From assembly GCA_900556795.1 (NCBI GenBank), contig USQD01000061.1, positions 1 to 9,768 of the forward strand: 9,768 nt of DNA, read 5' to 3'. A program made the translations under genes and the position numbers. This DNA is from an uncultured Prevotella sp. Its GTDB lineage: Bacteria; Bacteroidota; Bacteroidia; Bacteroidales; Bacteroidaceae. The notes under the pieces were generated by a model, which had not been told where the DNA came from, made no database searches, and worked only from the letters and a program-made list of their open reading frames with translations. Positions 1 to 7,727 of the stretch are shown here, piece by piece. The stretch's first letter is position 1. Each line of letters begins with the position of its first letter.

Positions 1-353
1 GTATTCATGTGTACACGTACACACCTATCCATGTATATATGTATTCACGTCCACATGAATACATTTTAAAAGAGGAATACCATTATATTATAATAAGGTG
101 GAAGGGAGGGAAAATGAAGGTTGATGCTGTGAGCCAGTGCCCTTCTCGACGAATGGACATGCGGTAGTGTCAAACTGATTAAGTGGGAATCGCTTGCGTC
201 ACACCTACTCAGTTTGTAAGCAACCGCATGTCGTTTCGTGGGCACCTTCCGACTGAGGGACTTTGCACTTACGTTATGCTCTGCTGACATAAATGCAAAG
301 TCTATCAGGTGGAACTCCAGTAGCATTCTTCATGGTGCGGGGCGAAGCATTAT
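1..353. repeat. Direct repeat copy 1, hairpin-rich 353-bp element
   Basis: This copy matches 421-773 at a fixed offset of 420 bp, with 19 mismatches in 353 positions by hand count and no indels. It is dense in inverted repeats. GTATTCATGTG (1-11) pairs with CACATGAATAC (52-62). GTGCCC (137-142), ACGAA (149-153), GACATGCGGT (156-165) and CAAACTGA (171-178) pair in nested order with TCAGTTTG (209-216), ACCGCATGTC (223-232), TTCGT (235-239) and GGGCAC (240-245). A second nested set joins CACCT (243-247), GACTTTGCA (259-267) and TTATG (274-278) to CATAA (288-292), TGCAAAGTC (294-302) and AGGTG (307-311). The two sets share bases 243-245, so the outermost pairs compete. The left limit is unknown because the window starts inside or at the unit edge. 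It could be a non-autonomous mobile element, a structured RNA or an intergenic palindromic repeat; I do not recognise the family. Confidence 0.9.
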
Positions 354-420
354 CATCTTGTTTATAAAAATGCAAATCTATAAAGTCCTGCTACTCATCA
401 TGGTATGAGGGCTTCAAGTT
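354..420. other. 67-bp spacer between the two repeat copies
   Basis: This A/T-rich segment separates the copies and has no counterpart after copy 2. It contains a short dyad, CTCAT (394-398) with ATGAG (405-409), around a 6-nt loop, with imperfectly complementary flanks. It could be the true left part of the repeat unit (making a 420-bp unit whose first copy is cut by the window edge), or unrelated host sequence between two insertions. No coding potential is visible. Confidence 0.6.
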
Positions 421-773
421 GTATTCATGTGTACACGTACACACCTATCCATGTATATATGTATTCACGTCCACATGAATACATTTTAAAAGAGGAAGAC
501 CATTATATTATAATAAGGTGGAAGGGAGGGAAAATGAAGGACGATGCTGTGAGCCAGTGCCCTTCTCGACGAATGGACATGCAGTAGTGTCAAACTGATT
601 AAGTGGGAATCGCTTGCGTCCCACCTACTCAGTTTGTAAGATACCGGATGTCGTTTCGTGGGCACCTTCCGACTGAGGGACAATGCACTAACGTCACGCT
701 CAGCTGACATAACTGCAAAGTCTATCAGGTGGAACTCCAATAGCATCCTTCATGGCGTGGGGCGAAGCATTAT
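421..773. repeat. Direct repeat copy 2, hairpin-rich 353-bp element
   Basis: This is the second copy of the element at 1-353. The first 77 bases (421-497) are identical to copy 1; all 19 differences lie further right. The same stem framework is present, but several pairs are broken. Two mismatches fall in the GACATGCAGT (576-585) / ACCGGATGTC (643-652) stem, two in the GACAATGCA (679-687) / TGCAAAGTC (714-722) stem, and the TTATG/CATAA stem is lost. One inner stem is better here: GTGGG (603-607) pairs with CCCAC (620-624). Similarity to copy 1 stops at 773/774, where the next bases lead into a decayed porin-like fragment, so 773 is a likely true right boundary of the element. Confidence 0.9.
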
Positions 774-802
774 TAGGGAAAATCAGCCGATTATCACTAT
801 AA

Positions 803-967
803 GGATATCGCAATAATGATGAAAGGAACAGTGCCAAGACCTTTTATGAAGCAGGAGCAGATAACTATTTAACAAAAAACTTAAAGTTCTCTGCAGAGTA
901 TGCACTTATCAATGTCCGGACTTTGGACAAACATAACTATAGCTTTAAAAATGCAGAAATATATTAA
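803..967 (+). pseudogene. Decayed C-terminal fragment of a porin-like outer-membrane beta-barrel protein
   Basis: An open stretch of about 54 codons ends with TAA at 965-967 and is preceded in frame by a stop at 800-802. It has no plausible own start. The translation includes FYEAGADNYLTKNLKFSAEY and then ALINVRTLDKHNY. The alternating aromatic/polar pattern, with AGADxYLTKNLKFSAEYAL, is what the last two strands of Bacteroidota porins (phosphate-selective porin O/P-like) look like. The expected final strand ending in an aromatic residue is missing, since the frame stops after EIY. The fragment lies directly beside repeat copy 2, so the rest of the gene may have been lost or displaced when the repeats arrived. 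The family call rests on sequence style only and is moderate at best. Confidence 0.45.
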
Positions 968-969
968 GT

Positions 970-1021
970 TTTAAATTTTATCTAACAGGAGGAAAATTCC
1001 TCCTGTTAGATAAAATTTAAA
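970..1021. terminator. 25-bp perfect inverted repeat, probable bidirectional terminator
   Basis: The left arm 970-994 and right arm 997-1021 are perfectly complementary over 25 bp around AA at 995-996. The distal stem is A/T-rich (TTTAAATTTTAT) and the loop-proximal part is CTAACAGGAGGAA. It starts three bases after the stop of the porin-like fragment and lies before the control region of the next operon. This fits an intrinsic terminator that works in both directions. The T-rich tract needed for release lies inside the stem rather than after it. A different role, such as a palindromic mobile-element scar, cannot be excluded. Confidence 0.7.
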
Positions 1022-1210
1022 GAAGACCAATAAAATCTGCCAATGCTTTTAAGAATCTTGAATAAATGACTTTGTCTGGCTTTTCAGATAATCCATGTCT
1101 CTATCATATACTTCAATGTTATCACACCTTCGTAACACCTATGAACGGATTGTAACAGAGATGTTATCCTATATTCATCAGAGAGTAACTGGGCTGAAAT
1201 AATATCGCTA
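1022..1210. other. Control region upstream of the operon, no intact gene
   Basis: This stretch of about 190 bp contains no gene of normal size. On the minus strand, 1017-1100 reads as an open tail of 27 codons ending in TAA at the edge of the palindrome (RHGLSEKPDKV then IYSRFLKALADFIGLL). It looks protein-like but has no start codon and an in-frame stop just upstream, so it is at most a relic. The right half holds the TGTTA/TAACA dyads annotated separately. Confidence 0.5.
1117..1166. promoter_or_regulatory. Possible operator: two TGTTA/TAACA dyads
   Basis: TGTTA (1117-1121) faces TAACA (1133-1137), and TAACA (1153-1157) faces TGTTA (1162-1166). The second dyad extends to GTAACA-GAGA-TGTTAT with one mismatch. 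The outer half-sites share the longer word ATGTTATC/AATGTTATC and the inner ones share GTAACA. They sit 45-95 bp upstream of the promoter box, where activators of SusCD operons usually bind. No regulator gene is visible in the window, so the binding protein is unknown. Confidence 0.35.
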
Positions 1211-1218
1211 TAATTTTG
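1211..1218 (+). promoter_or_regulatory. Bacteroidota -7 promoter box of the four-gene operon
   Basis: TAATTTTG matches the Bacteroidota consensus TAnnTTTG exactly and lies 26 bp before the ATG at 1245. That would give a short 5' leader of roughly 15-20 nt. No good TTTG/TTG -33 element is seen at the expected spacing (around 1188), which suggests a promoter needing an activator; this fits the dyads upstream. As is normal in this phylum there is no Shine-Dalgarno sequence, only A/T-rich sequence before the start. Confidence 0.5.
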
Positions 1219-1244
1219 CACCTGAAATATTTAACGGTATTAAA

Positions 1245-2903
1245 ATGAAAAATTTTGTAACATTATTGCTGTCTATAGCATTGTCCTTACCTATGACAGC
1301 TTGCTCGGAAAAGAGCATCAACGCTGATATTGAAGGGTTCAGCAATCACAAGAAAGAACAGAGCAATATTACGGGTAAAGTTACCTGTGGAGGTAAGGCT
1401 ATTGCCAATGCTGTGGTTTCTGACGGTGTGGAAGTTGTGAAAACCAACGACAAAGGCGAATACAGTTTCCTGTCAAAAAAGAAATATGGCTATGTCTTCG
1501 TTTCTATCCCATCCGGATATGAAGCAACCATGGTAGGAAACCTGCCACAGTTTTTCAAGCATCTTTCCAGCAAAGATACTAAAACAACTGAAAAGATAGA
1601 TTTCTCGCTCAACAAGGTTGATAATCAGAAACACGCTGTCCTTGCCATGGCTGACTTCCATTTGGCAAAACGCAATAATGATATCAACCAGTTTGAAAGT
1701 GTAGCTGCTGATATCAACCAGACCGCTCAGGAATTGCGTGCTCAGGGATATAAAGTTTATGGCATCAGCCTGGGGGATGAGAGTTGGGACGGATTCTGGT
1801 ATTCCAACAATTATGGCATCAAGGAAACTTTCCGGGAACTGCAGAAAATAGAGATTCCTTTCTTCCATTGCATGGGAAATCACGACAACGATCCTTACTT
1901 CCCTGACGACAGAAAGGCTGAAGATGAATGGATTAAGATCTGCGGACCGGTATATTATTCTTTCAATGCCGGTAATGTACATTATATTATTATTGATGAC
2001 ATACAATATCTTAATGCTGGTGCATCGCAGGGAACCATCGGAAAGCGCAATTATAATGAAACTGTCATTCCTGAGGAACTCGCATGGCTGAAGAAAGACC
2101 TTGCTTCCATCCAGGATAAGAACACCCCTATCATGGTAGCTACCCATGCTCCTCTCTATGGTAATCCAAAACTGGGTGGTAATCAGGAAATTGATGATGA
2201 TAACCTGCAAAACACGGGTGAGATAGAAACCCTGTTTGCAGATTTCTCCAATGTCCACTTCCTTTCCGGACATACACATGTCAACTATAATGTTCAAAAG
2301 CGAAACAATATCCGTGAACACAATACTGCTGCTATCTGTGCTACATGGTGGTGGACGGGAAAACTGTCTGGCAATAATACTTGTACCGACGGAACTCCAG
2401 GAGGTTATGGCGTATATCTGTGGAACGGCAAACTGGCAGAATGGTATTATAAAAGTAGCGGTTTTGATAAAAAATACCAATTCAGAGCCTACGATCTCAA
2501 CACTACTTACATTGCTCCAGAAGTATATGCTCCTAAATATCAAGAAGATATGAAGATATATGCACAGGGATATGATGTAAAGAAAAGCAATAATGAAATC
2601 CTGCTGAATATTTGGAATTATCAGCCTGACTGGAAGATAGAAGTAACCGAAGAAGGAAAACCGCTTGAGGTAACCCGCATGGAAGGTTATGATCCGCTTC
2701 ACATTATTTCTTACGATGCCAAGCGCATCAATGCTGGAGGTAAAGCAAAGGTTACCTTCCCATCCACCCCTACTGCACACCTTTTCAAAGCAAAGGCTTC
2801 GAAAAGCAACAGTACAATAAAGATCAAGGTAACTGACAACTTTGGTCATGTCTATACGGAAGAAATGAAAAGACCAAAAGCATTCAACGTAAATATCAGA
2901 TAA
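1245..2903 (+). CDS. Calcineurin-like metallophosphoesterase lipoprotein
   Basis: This 552-residue lipoprotein has a signal peptide ending at Cys20 (LPMTAC). Residues ~43-122 form a small beta-sandwich like the N-terminal domain of Bacteroidota metallophosphoesterases (ITGKVTCGGKAIANAVVSDG). The catalytic calcineurin-like core follows at ~130-348 with all metal-ligand motifs: ADFH (D137, H139), GD (D178), GNHD (N212, H213, D214), ATHAP (H301) and GHTH (H343, H345). Residues ~360-550, starting with a Trp-rich stretch (AAICATWWWTGK), correspond to the family's C-terminal domain. It should hydrolyse phosphate mono- or diesters in the periplasm or at the outer membrane; the substrate cannot be read from the sequence. 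It is the first gene and only enzyme of the operon, 24 bp before the SusC-like gene. The first residues after Cys (SEKS) are less acidic than in the other lipoproteins here, so the final location is uncertain. Confidence 0.93.
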   Translation: MKNFVTLLLSIALSLPMTACSEKSINADIEGFSNHKKEQSNITGKVTCGGKAIANAVVSDGVEVVKTNDKGEYSFLSKKKYGYVFVSIPSGYEATMVGNLPQFFKHLSSKDTKTTEKIDFSLNKVDNQKHAVLAMADFHLAKRNNDINQFESVAADINQTAQELRAQGYKVYGISLGDESWDGFWYSNNYGIKETFRELQKIEIPFFHCMGNHDNDPYFPDDRKAEDEWIKICGPVYYSFNAGNVHYIIIDDIQYLNAGASQGTIGKRNYNETVIPEELAWLKKDLASIQDKNTPIMVATHAPLYGNPKLGGNQEIDDDNLQNTGEIETLFADFSNVHFLSGHTHVNYNVQKRNNIREHNTAAICATWWWTGKLSGNNTCTDGTPGGYGVYLWNGKLAEWYYKSSGFDKKYQFRAYDLNTTYIAPEVYAPKYQEDMKIYAQGYDVKKSNNEILLNIWNYQPDWKIEVTEEGKPLEVTRMEGYDPLHIISYDAKRINAGGKAKVTFPSTPTAHLFKAKASKSNSTIKIKVTDNFGHVYTEEMKRPKAFNVNIR

Positions 2904-2927
2904 TGTAGCACATAAATTCAAGAAGAT

Positions 2928-5900
2928 ATGAGACATTTTAAAAAGAGTTTGGGCTGTCTTGCCCTTGTTTCCATGGGAGGTCTTACTCCCGCAATGGCAC
3001 AGATGGCTCCACGTGACTCAATTGTAGGAGCAGAAGGGAACATCAAAAAAATAAAAGTAGCAAAAGATAATAAAGAGTCTTTCACTAACCAGTCGCTCCA
3101 TGAAGTGGTGGTAACAGCTTTGGGTATCTCACGCAAGGAAAAGGCATTAGGTTACTCTGTGAAAACAATCAATAACGATGAACTGACCAGTACGGTTAGT
3201 GGAAACTGGCTGGATAACATGGCTGGTAAAGTAGCTGGCCTGTCTATGGTCGGTGCAGGTACCGGTCCGTTAGGAAGCATGAGAATCACGCTGAGAGGTG
3301 ACAATTCGCTCAACTACGGCAACAATAGCGCGCTCATCGTCATTGATGGAATACCGATGGATGCCGGCTCACCAACTACTGGAAGTGGTGCCAACTATGC
3401 CAATGGTGATGCTCCGGTAGATTTCGGAAGCAGTCTTGCTGATCTTAACCCAGACGATATCGAATCAGTTACCGTTCTGAAAGGAGCTGCAGCTACTGCC
3501 CTGTATGGTTCGCTGGCAGGTAATGGAGCTATAGTCATCACAACCAAGAAAGGAAGTACCAAAAAGGGTATCGGGGTAACACTCAATTCTTCAGTCACAC
3601 TTGATTATGCCAGTTATTGGCCTGATTTTCAGAAAGAATATGGCGCCGGAAGTGACAATGGATTAAGTCCATTCTGCTTCTGGACACTGGATGCCAACGA
3701 AGCTCCCGATGGTATTGCTACATACCGCAATATTTCCCGTTATGCTTTCGGAGAGAAATTTGATACCAGCAAGATGAGATACCAGTATATGTCTAAAAAC
3801 TGGGAAACTGGTACCTATGAAAAACTGCCATGGGTATATGCGGACGACTGGTATACCGGATTCTTCCAAACAGGTGTGACCTGGAAAAACACCATTAGTA
3901 TAGCTGGAGGTAATGGTAGAGGTACATCGGCAAGAGCATCCATCAATGACACCCGAAACACCTGGATTACACCAAACACAGGTTATCGTCAGAACTCAGT
4001 TTCGCTGGCTTTCGAGACTCCCATCAACAAGAGTATCAAGCTGACAGCCAATGTCAACTATAACCATAAGTCCAGCGACAATCTGCCTATCAGTGGATAT
4101 AGCGCACAGAGTCCGATGTATGCCTTAGTATGGGGATACAACAATAATCCTATCAAGGCATGGAAAGATGAATATTTCCAGGGCAGGTACAATGCAGAGA
4201 ACTACAACAATACCGATGGCACCCATGGTAATAGTCTTGTTTATCCTGCTAACGACTCGTACAACCCTTACCGTACAGCATACGAAGAGATCAATACGCT
4301 CGATCGTAATCGCATTTACGGAAATGCACAGGTAAATATCAAAATTCTCAATGGACTGACACTCAACTTGCGTTCTGCTATCGACATAACTAACGACTGG
4401 CGTACCCAGAGAAAACCTTGGTACACTCCCAACTATCAGGCAGGATTCTATCGCGAACAGAGCACCCGTTCCTATATTCTGAATCATGACTTCCTGTTGC
4501 AGTATAAAAACAACTGGCTTGAAGACCGTTTCGGACTGACGGCAGCCTTTGGTGGAAACAGTCTCGAGCGCAAGTACCGACGCACAGACATCACTCTCAA
4601 TAAACTTCAGATGGATGGCGTATACAACATTACCAACCTGCCGTCTGGAGAAATTCCGGATATCTACGCCAATAAAACGAAGAAGATTGTAAACAGCTTT
4701 TATGGTTATGCTGAAATGAGTTGGGACGGCACATACTATCTGGATCTGACAGCACGCAACGACTGGTCGAGTACGCTCAGCAAGAGCAACCGCTCTTTCT
4801 TCTATCCTTCCGTATCAGCCAGCATCCTTCTCGACAGAGTGTTCAACCTGCAGGACAAGGCTCATTGGATGAATATGCTGAAATATCGCCTTTCTTGGGC
4901 GAATGTAGGTAATGATACATCACCTTATTCCCTTGACCGATATTATTCATCCACCTCATACCCGGGAAGCTATACCATGCAGGGTACCATTCCTGACGCT
5001 AATCTGAAACCGGAGAATGTAGCAAGTTGGGAAACAGGATTCGAAGGAAAGATGTTCAATGGACGCTTGGGATTCGACTTTACTGCCTACCACACAGCTT
5101 CAACAAACCAAATTCTTACTGTTTCTGCCGATCAGATTACAGGTGCTACAGGATACAAAATCAATGCTGGTAAAATTACGAACCAGGGTATTGAACTGTC
5201 TCTCTCCGGCACACCGGTAAAGACCAGAAACTTTTCATGGAACATAGACATGAACTGGTCTAAAAACTGGAACAAGCTGGTTTCGCTGCAAGACGACTGG
5301 GATCCGCAAACCCCGTTGCAGACCAGTATGGGAACAACAATCGGAAGCCGCGTATATGTATATTCCTACGTAGGTCAGCAGATGAACTACATCTACGGAA
5401 GGGGGTACCAGCGCGCACCGGAGGGTTCTTATTATACAGATGAAAACGGCAACCAGATTGACTGTTCCGGTATGAAACTGATTGATAAGAATGGTTACCC
5501 TATGCTGGATACTAGCCCTACCCGCCGTATCGGTAAGGTTGATCCTGACTGGAAAGCCGGAATGACTCAAACCTTCAGATATAAGAATCTCACCTTGGCC
5601 ATGGTATTTTCTGCCCAATATGGAGGTCATTGCTTCTCGGTTACCAACTTTGCTCTCTCCTATCAAGGAAAGTTAAAGAACTCACTTGAAGGCAGATACG
5701 ATGGCCTTGTTGTAGATGGTGTGTACAAGGATGCGGATGGCAATTATCACAAGAATACTACCATCGTGGACAATATACAGACCTATTACAACTCTTATGT
5801 CTGGAACCGAAACAACACCGAGGAAAATACGTTCAATACATCATTCCTCAAATTGAAGATGGTACGACTCGACTGGCAGTTGCCTAAGACATGGCTCAGT

Positions 5901-6089
5901 AAGAAAAACTGTCCTGTGAAGTCTGCCCAGATTGGAGCTTATGCCACCAACCTGTTCTGTCTGACCAGTTTCCCACAATACGACCCAGAGGTGGGAATGG
6001 TAAATGGCGGCGATGTTCATTCCGGTATCGAAACTATGTCGTATCCTATGACCCGTTCATACGGCGTTAACGTAAAATTATCATTCTAA
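2928..6089 (+). CDS. SusC/RagA-like TonB-dependent outer-membrane transporter
   Basis: This 1053-residue protein forms the TonB-dependent channel that imports a ligand captured by its SusD partner. The signal peptide probably ends at AMA-Q (residues 22-25). The TonB box EVVVTALG is at 59-66. The plug domain covers ~67-207, with typical SusC motifs: SMRITLRGDNSLN (118-130), ALIVIDGIPM (135-144), LNPDDIESVTVLKGAAATAL (173-192) and AIVITTKKG (201-209). The remainder is a 22-strand type beta-barrel ending in the aromatic-terminated strand SYGVNVKLSF. Only about 34 residues separate the signal peptide from the TonB box, so the carboxypeptidase-regulatory-like domain found in many SusC proteins is absent. 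The SusD-like gene follows 15 bp after the stop codon. The start ATG at 2928 gives a clean signal peptide. Confidence 0.95.
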   Translation: MRHFKKSLGCLALVSMGGLTPAMAQMAPRDSIVGAEGNIKKIKVAKDNKESFTNQSLHEVVVTALGISRKEKALGYSVKTINNDELTSTVSGNWLDNMAGKVAGLSMVGAGTGPLGSMRITLRGDNSLNYGNNSALIVIDGIPMDAGSPTTGSGANYANGDAPVDFGSSLADLNPDDIESVTVLKGAAATALYGSLAGNGAIVITTKKGSTKKGIGVTLNSSVTLDYASYWPDFQKEYGAGSDNGLSPFCFWTLDANEAPDGIATYRNISRYAFGEKFDTSKMRYQYMSKNWETGTYEKLPWVYADDWYTGFFQTGVTWKNTISIAGGNGRGTSARASINDTRNTWITPNTGYRQNSVSLAFETPINKSIKLTANVNYNHKSSDNLPISGYSAQSPMYALVWGYNNNPIKAWKDEYFQGRYNAENYNNTDGTHGNSLVYPANDSYNPYRTAYEEINTLDRNRIYGNAQVNIKILNGLTLNLRSAIDITNDWRTQRKPWYTPNYQAGFYREQSTRSYILNHDFLLQYKNNWLEDRFGLTAAFGGNSLERKYRRTDITLNKLQMDGVYNITNLPSGEIPDIYANKTKKIVNSFYGYAEMSWDGTYYLDLTARNDWSSTLSKSNRSFFYPSVSASILLDRVFNLQDKAHWMNMLKYRLSWANVGNDTSPYSLDRYYSSTSYPGSYTMQGTIPDANLKPENVASWETGFEGKMFNGRLGFDFTAYHTASTNQILTVSADQITGATGYKINAGKITNQGIELSLSGTPVKTRNFSWNIDMNWSKNWNKLVSLQDDWDPQTPLQTSMGTTIGSRVYVYSYVGQQMNYIYGRGYQRAPEGSYYTDENGNQIDCSGMKLIDKNGYPMLDTSPTRRIGKVDPDWKAGMTQTFRYKNLTLAMVFSAQYGGHCFSVTNFALSYQGKLKNSLEGRYDGLVVDGVYKDADGNYHKNTTIVDNIQTYYNSYVWNRNNTEENTFNTSFLKLKMVRLDWQLPKTWLSKKNCPVKSAQIGAYATNLFCLTSFPQYDPEVGMVNGGDVHSGIETMSYPMTRSYGVNVKLSF

Positions 6090-6104
6090 CACAATAAGTT
6101 GATT

Positions 6105-7703
6105 ATGAAGAAAATGAATATATATTTCTGCGGTTTAGCAGCATGCATGCTTGCTATGGCAAGCTGTACAGATAATTTTGACGAGACCAATACGAATCCT
6201 AACAAGATAACGGTGTCGAGCGGCAAATTGGAAGCTTCCGCTATGTTTGAGCAAACTCTCTATGGAAGTGCAAACTTCTTTACATATTATTCCTGGTTTT
6301 GGTGTGATGAACTCATTCAGCATACAGCCCATACTGGCGGAACCACCCGTCAGGAACATCGCTACTTTATAGGAGACCAGAACTGGAAGGCTCTTTGGAA
6401 TACCTATTCAAGATATGCCAGCAATGATGTCAACATGATCAAGTTGGCAGAGGCTCAAGGTGCTTCTTATCTTCAGGCAGTGGGTCTTACCATGAAGGTT
6501 CTGTTCATGTCAAACCTCACTGATATCTATGGAGATATTCCTTACAAGGAGGCTTTCATGGCGGAAGAGGGAATCAAGCAACCGGTGTTCGATTCTCAGG
6601 AAAACGTATATCAACAGATGTGTGCCGAACTGGAAGAGGCAAACCGCATCTATGCTTCTAAACCCTACGTAGAAGAGAAAAACAGAAAGTTGGATGGGAT
6701 GTACAACTTCGACATGACTAAATGGCAAAAGTTCAACAATTCTCTCTATCTCAGACTGTTGTGCCGTATCAGTGGACGAAAAGAAACCATCGTGGATGGC
6801 ACTCACAATGTGGCTCAGAAGATAACTGAAATCGTACACAGTCAAGAGACTTATCCTATTTTCGAAGGCAATGAAGACAATGCCACTGTACATTATACCG
6901 GCATCGCTCCATATACAAGCGAATTTGATAATGCCAACTACACTGAATCATCCTTTACAACAGGCAGCTATAAGTTGACTGAACAGATGATTAAGATGAT
7001 GGTCATCAAGGATGCAACTAATACCAAGGTTGACCTATATACAGACCCTCGTCTGCCTATCATCGGAAGAAAGAAAAGGGAATATTGGGCAGGTACTATT
7101 GCCGGAGCAACGATGGGTGAAGAATCAAATAATGGCGACAAGAATGCAGCCTACCTGAACTATAAACTTCTCTGCAGGAACAACTGCGATGAATGGTTTA
7201 TGGACTATGCAGAGGTGGAGTTTATCCTTGCCGAGGCAGCACTCAAGGGACTGATTCCAGGAGGAGAAACTGTCGCCAAGACTCACTATGAAAAAGCCAT
7301 CACAGCATCACTCCAGAAATGGTCTGACTTCGCATCTCCTGTAGATCCTACATTAGCAATCACAACAGAAGGAATCCAGACATTCCTCAATTCAGGATTA
7401 GCATCATGGGATCAGGCTAACACACAAGAGGCAAAGTGCGAACTGATTGGTAATCAAAAATATCTGGCTCTCTTCTGGACAGGAATGGAAGACTGGCATG
7501 AATACCGACGTACCGAATATCCAAAACTCACAATAGGAAGCGGTTGCGTTTATAACGATATGATTCTTCCTACCCGATTTGCATATCCAAGCACTACCAT
7601 AGCTACCAATAGAGTGCATGCTGATGAAGCCCTCCAGAGAATGGGTGGTGAGAACGATATGAAAACCCCGGTCTGGTGGAGTAAAAAAGCCATAGAGAAA
7701 TAA
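6105..7703 (+). CDS. SusD/RagB-like nutrient-binding outer-membrane lipoprotein (SusD_2 type)
   Basis: This 532-residue lipoprotein should act as the lid of the SusC-like channel encoded just upstream and bind the substrate at the cell surface. The ATG at 6105 (MKKMNIYF) is preferred over a TTG two codons earlier, as it leaves a normal signal peptide ending at Cys21 (LAMASC). The acidic sequence after Cys (TDNFDE) fits surface export of Bacteroidota lipoproteins. The mature N-terminus (NTNPNKI), the Trp/Tyr-rich segment FTYYSWFWCDELIQHTAHTG, the helical SNLTDIYGDIPYKEAF and the late DEWFMDYAEVEFILAEAALK resemble the SusD-like_2 subgroup. These are often paired with SusC proteins in loci not dedicated to simple polysaccharides. 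Intact; 24 bp separate it from the next gene. Confidence 0.93.
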   Translation: MKKMNIYFCGLAACMLAMASCTDNFDETNTNPNKITVSSGKLEASAMFEQTLYGSANFFTYYSWFWCDELIQHTAHTGGTTRQEHRYFIGDQNWKALWNTYSRYASNDVNMIKLAEAQGASYLQAVGLTMKVLFMSNLTDIYGDIPYKEAFMAEEGIKQPVFDSQENVYQQMCAELEEANRIYASKPYVEEKNRKLDGMYNFDMTKWQKFNNSLYLRLLCRISGRKETIVDGTHNVAQKITEIVHSQETYPIFEGNEDNATVHYTGIAPYTSEFDNANYTESSFTTGSYKLTEQMIKMMVIKDATNTKVDLYTDPRLPIIGRKKREYWAGTIAGATMGEESNNGDKNAAYLNYKLLCRNNCDEWFMDYAEVEFILAEAALKGLIPGGETVAKTHYEKAITASLQKWSDFASPVDPTLAITTEGIQTFLNSGLASWDQANTQEAKCELIGNQKYLALFWTGMEDWHEYRRTEYPKLTIGSGCVYNDMILPTRFAYPSTTIATNRVHADEALQRMGGENDMKTPVWWSKKAIEK

Positions 7704-7727
7704 AGAATAAACGTAAAATCGAAAATC

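Noticed and set aside
66..326. 86-codon minus-strand frame present in both repeat copies (also 486-746)
   Set aside because: The two versions differ at nine residues from about sixteen base changes, so nearly every change alters the protein. The frame overlaps the hairpins and shows no recognisable domain, so its conservation in length is explained by the duplication.
1..773. CRISPR array
   Set aside because: Only two units exist, each over 350 bp, separated by one 67-bp spacer; this does not fit CRISPR repeat and spacer sizes and no cas gene is present.
1..773. Integron attC cassette array or retron RNA
   Set aside because: The hairpins lack recognisable attC core sites (GTTRRRY with matching boxes), and there is no integrase or reverse transcriptase in the window.
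1473..2936. Long minus-strand frame of 487 codons opposite the phosphoesterase
   Set aside because: It is a shadow of the + strand gene, which has a signal peptide and all catalytic motifs; the antisense product resembles no protein family.
6099..6104. TTG start two codons upstream for the SusD-like gene
   Set aside because: The ATG at 6105 begins a standard MKK lipoprotein signal peptide, so the TTG is unlikely to be used.
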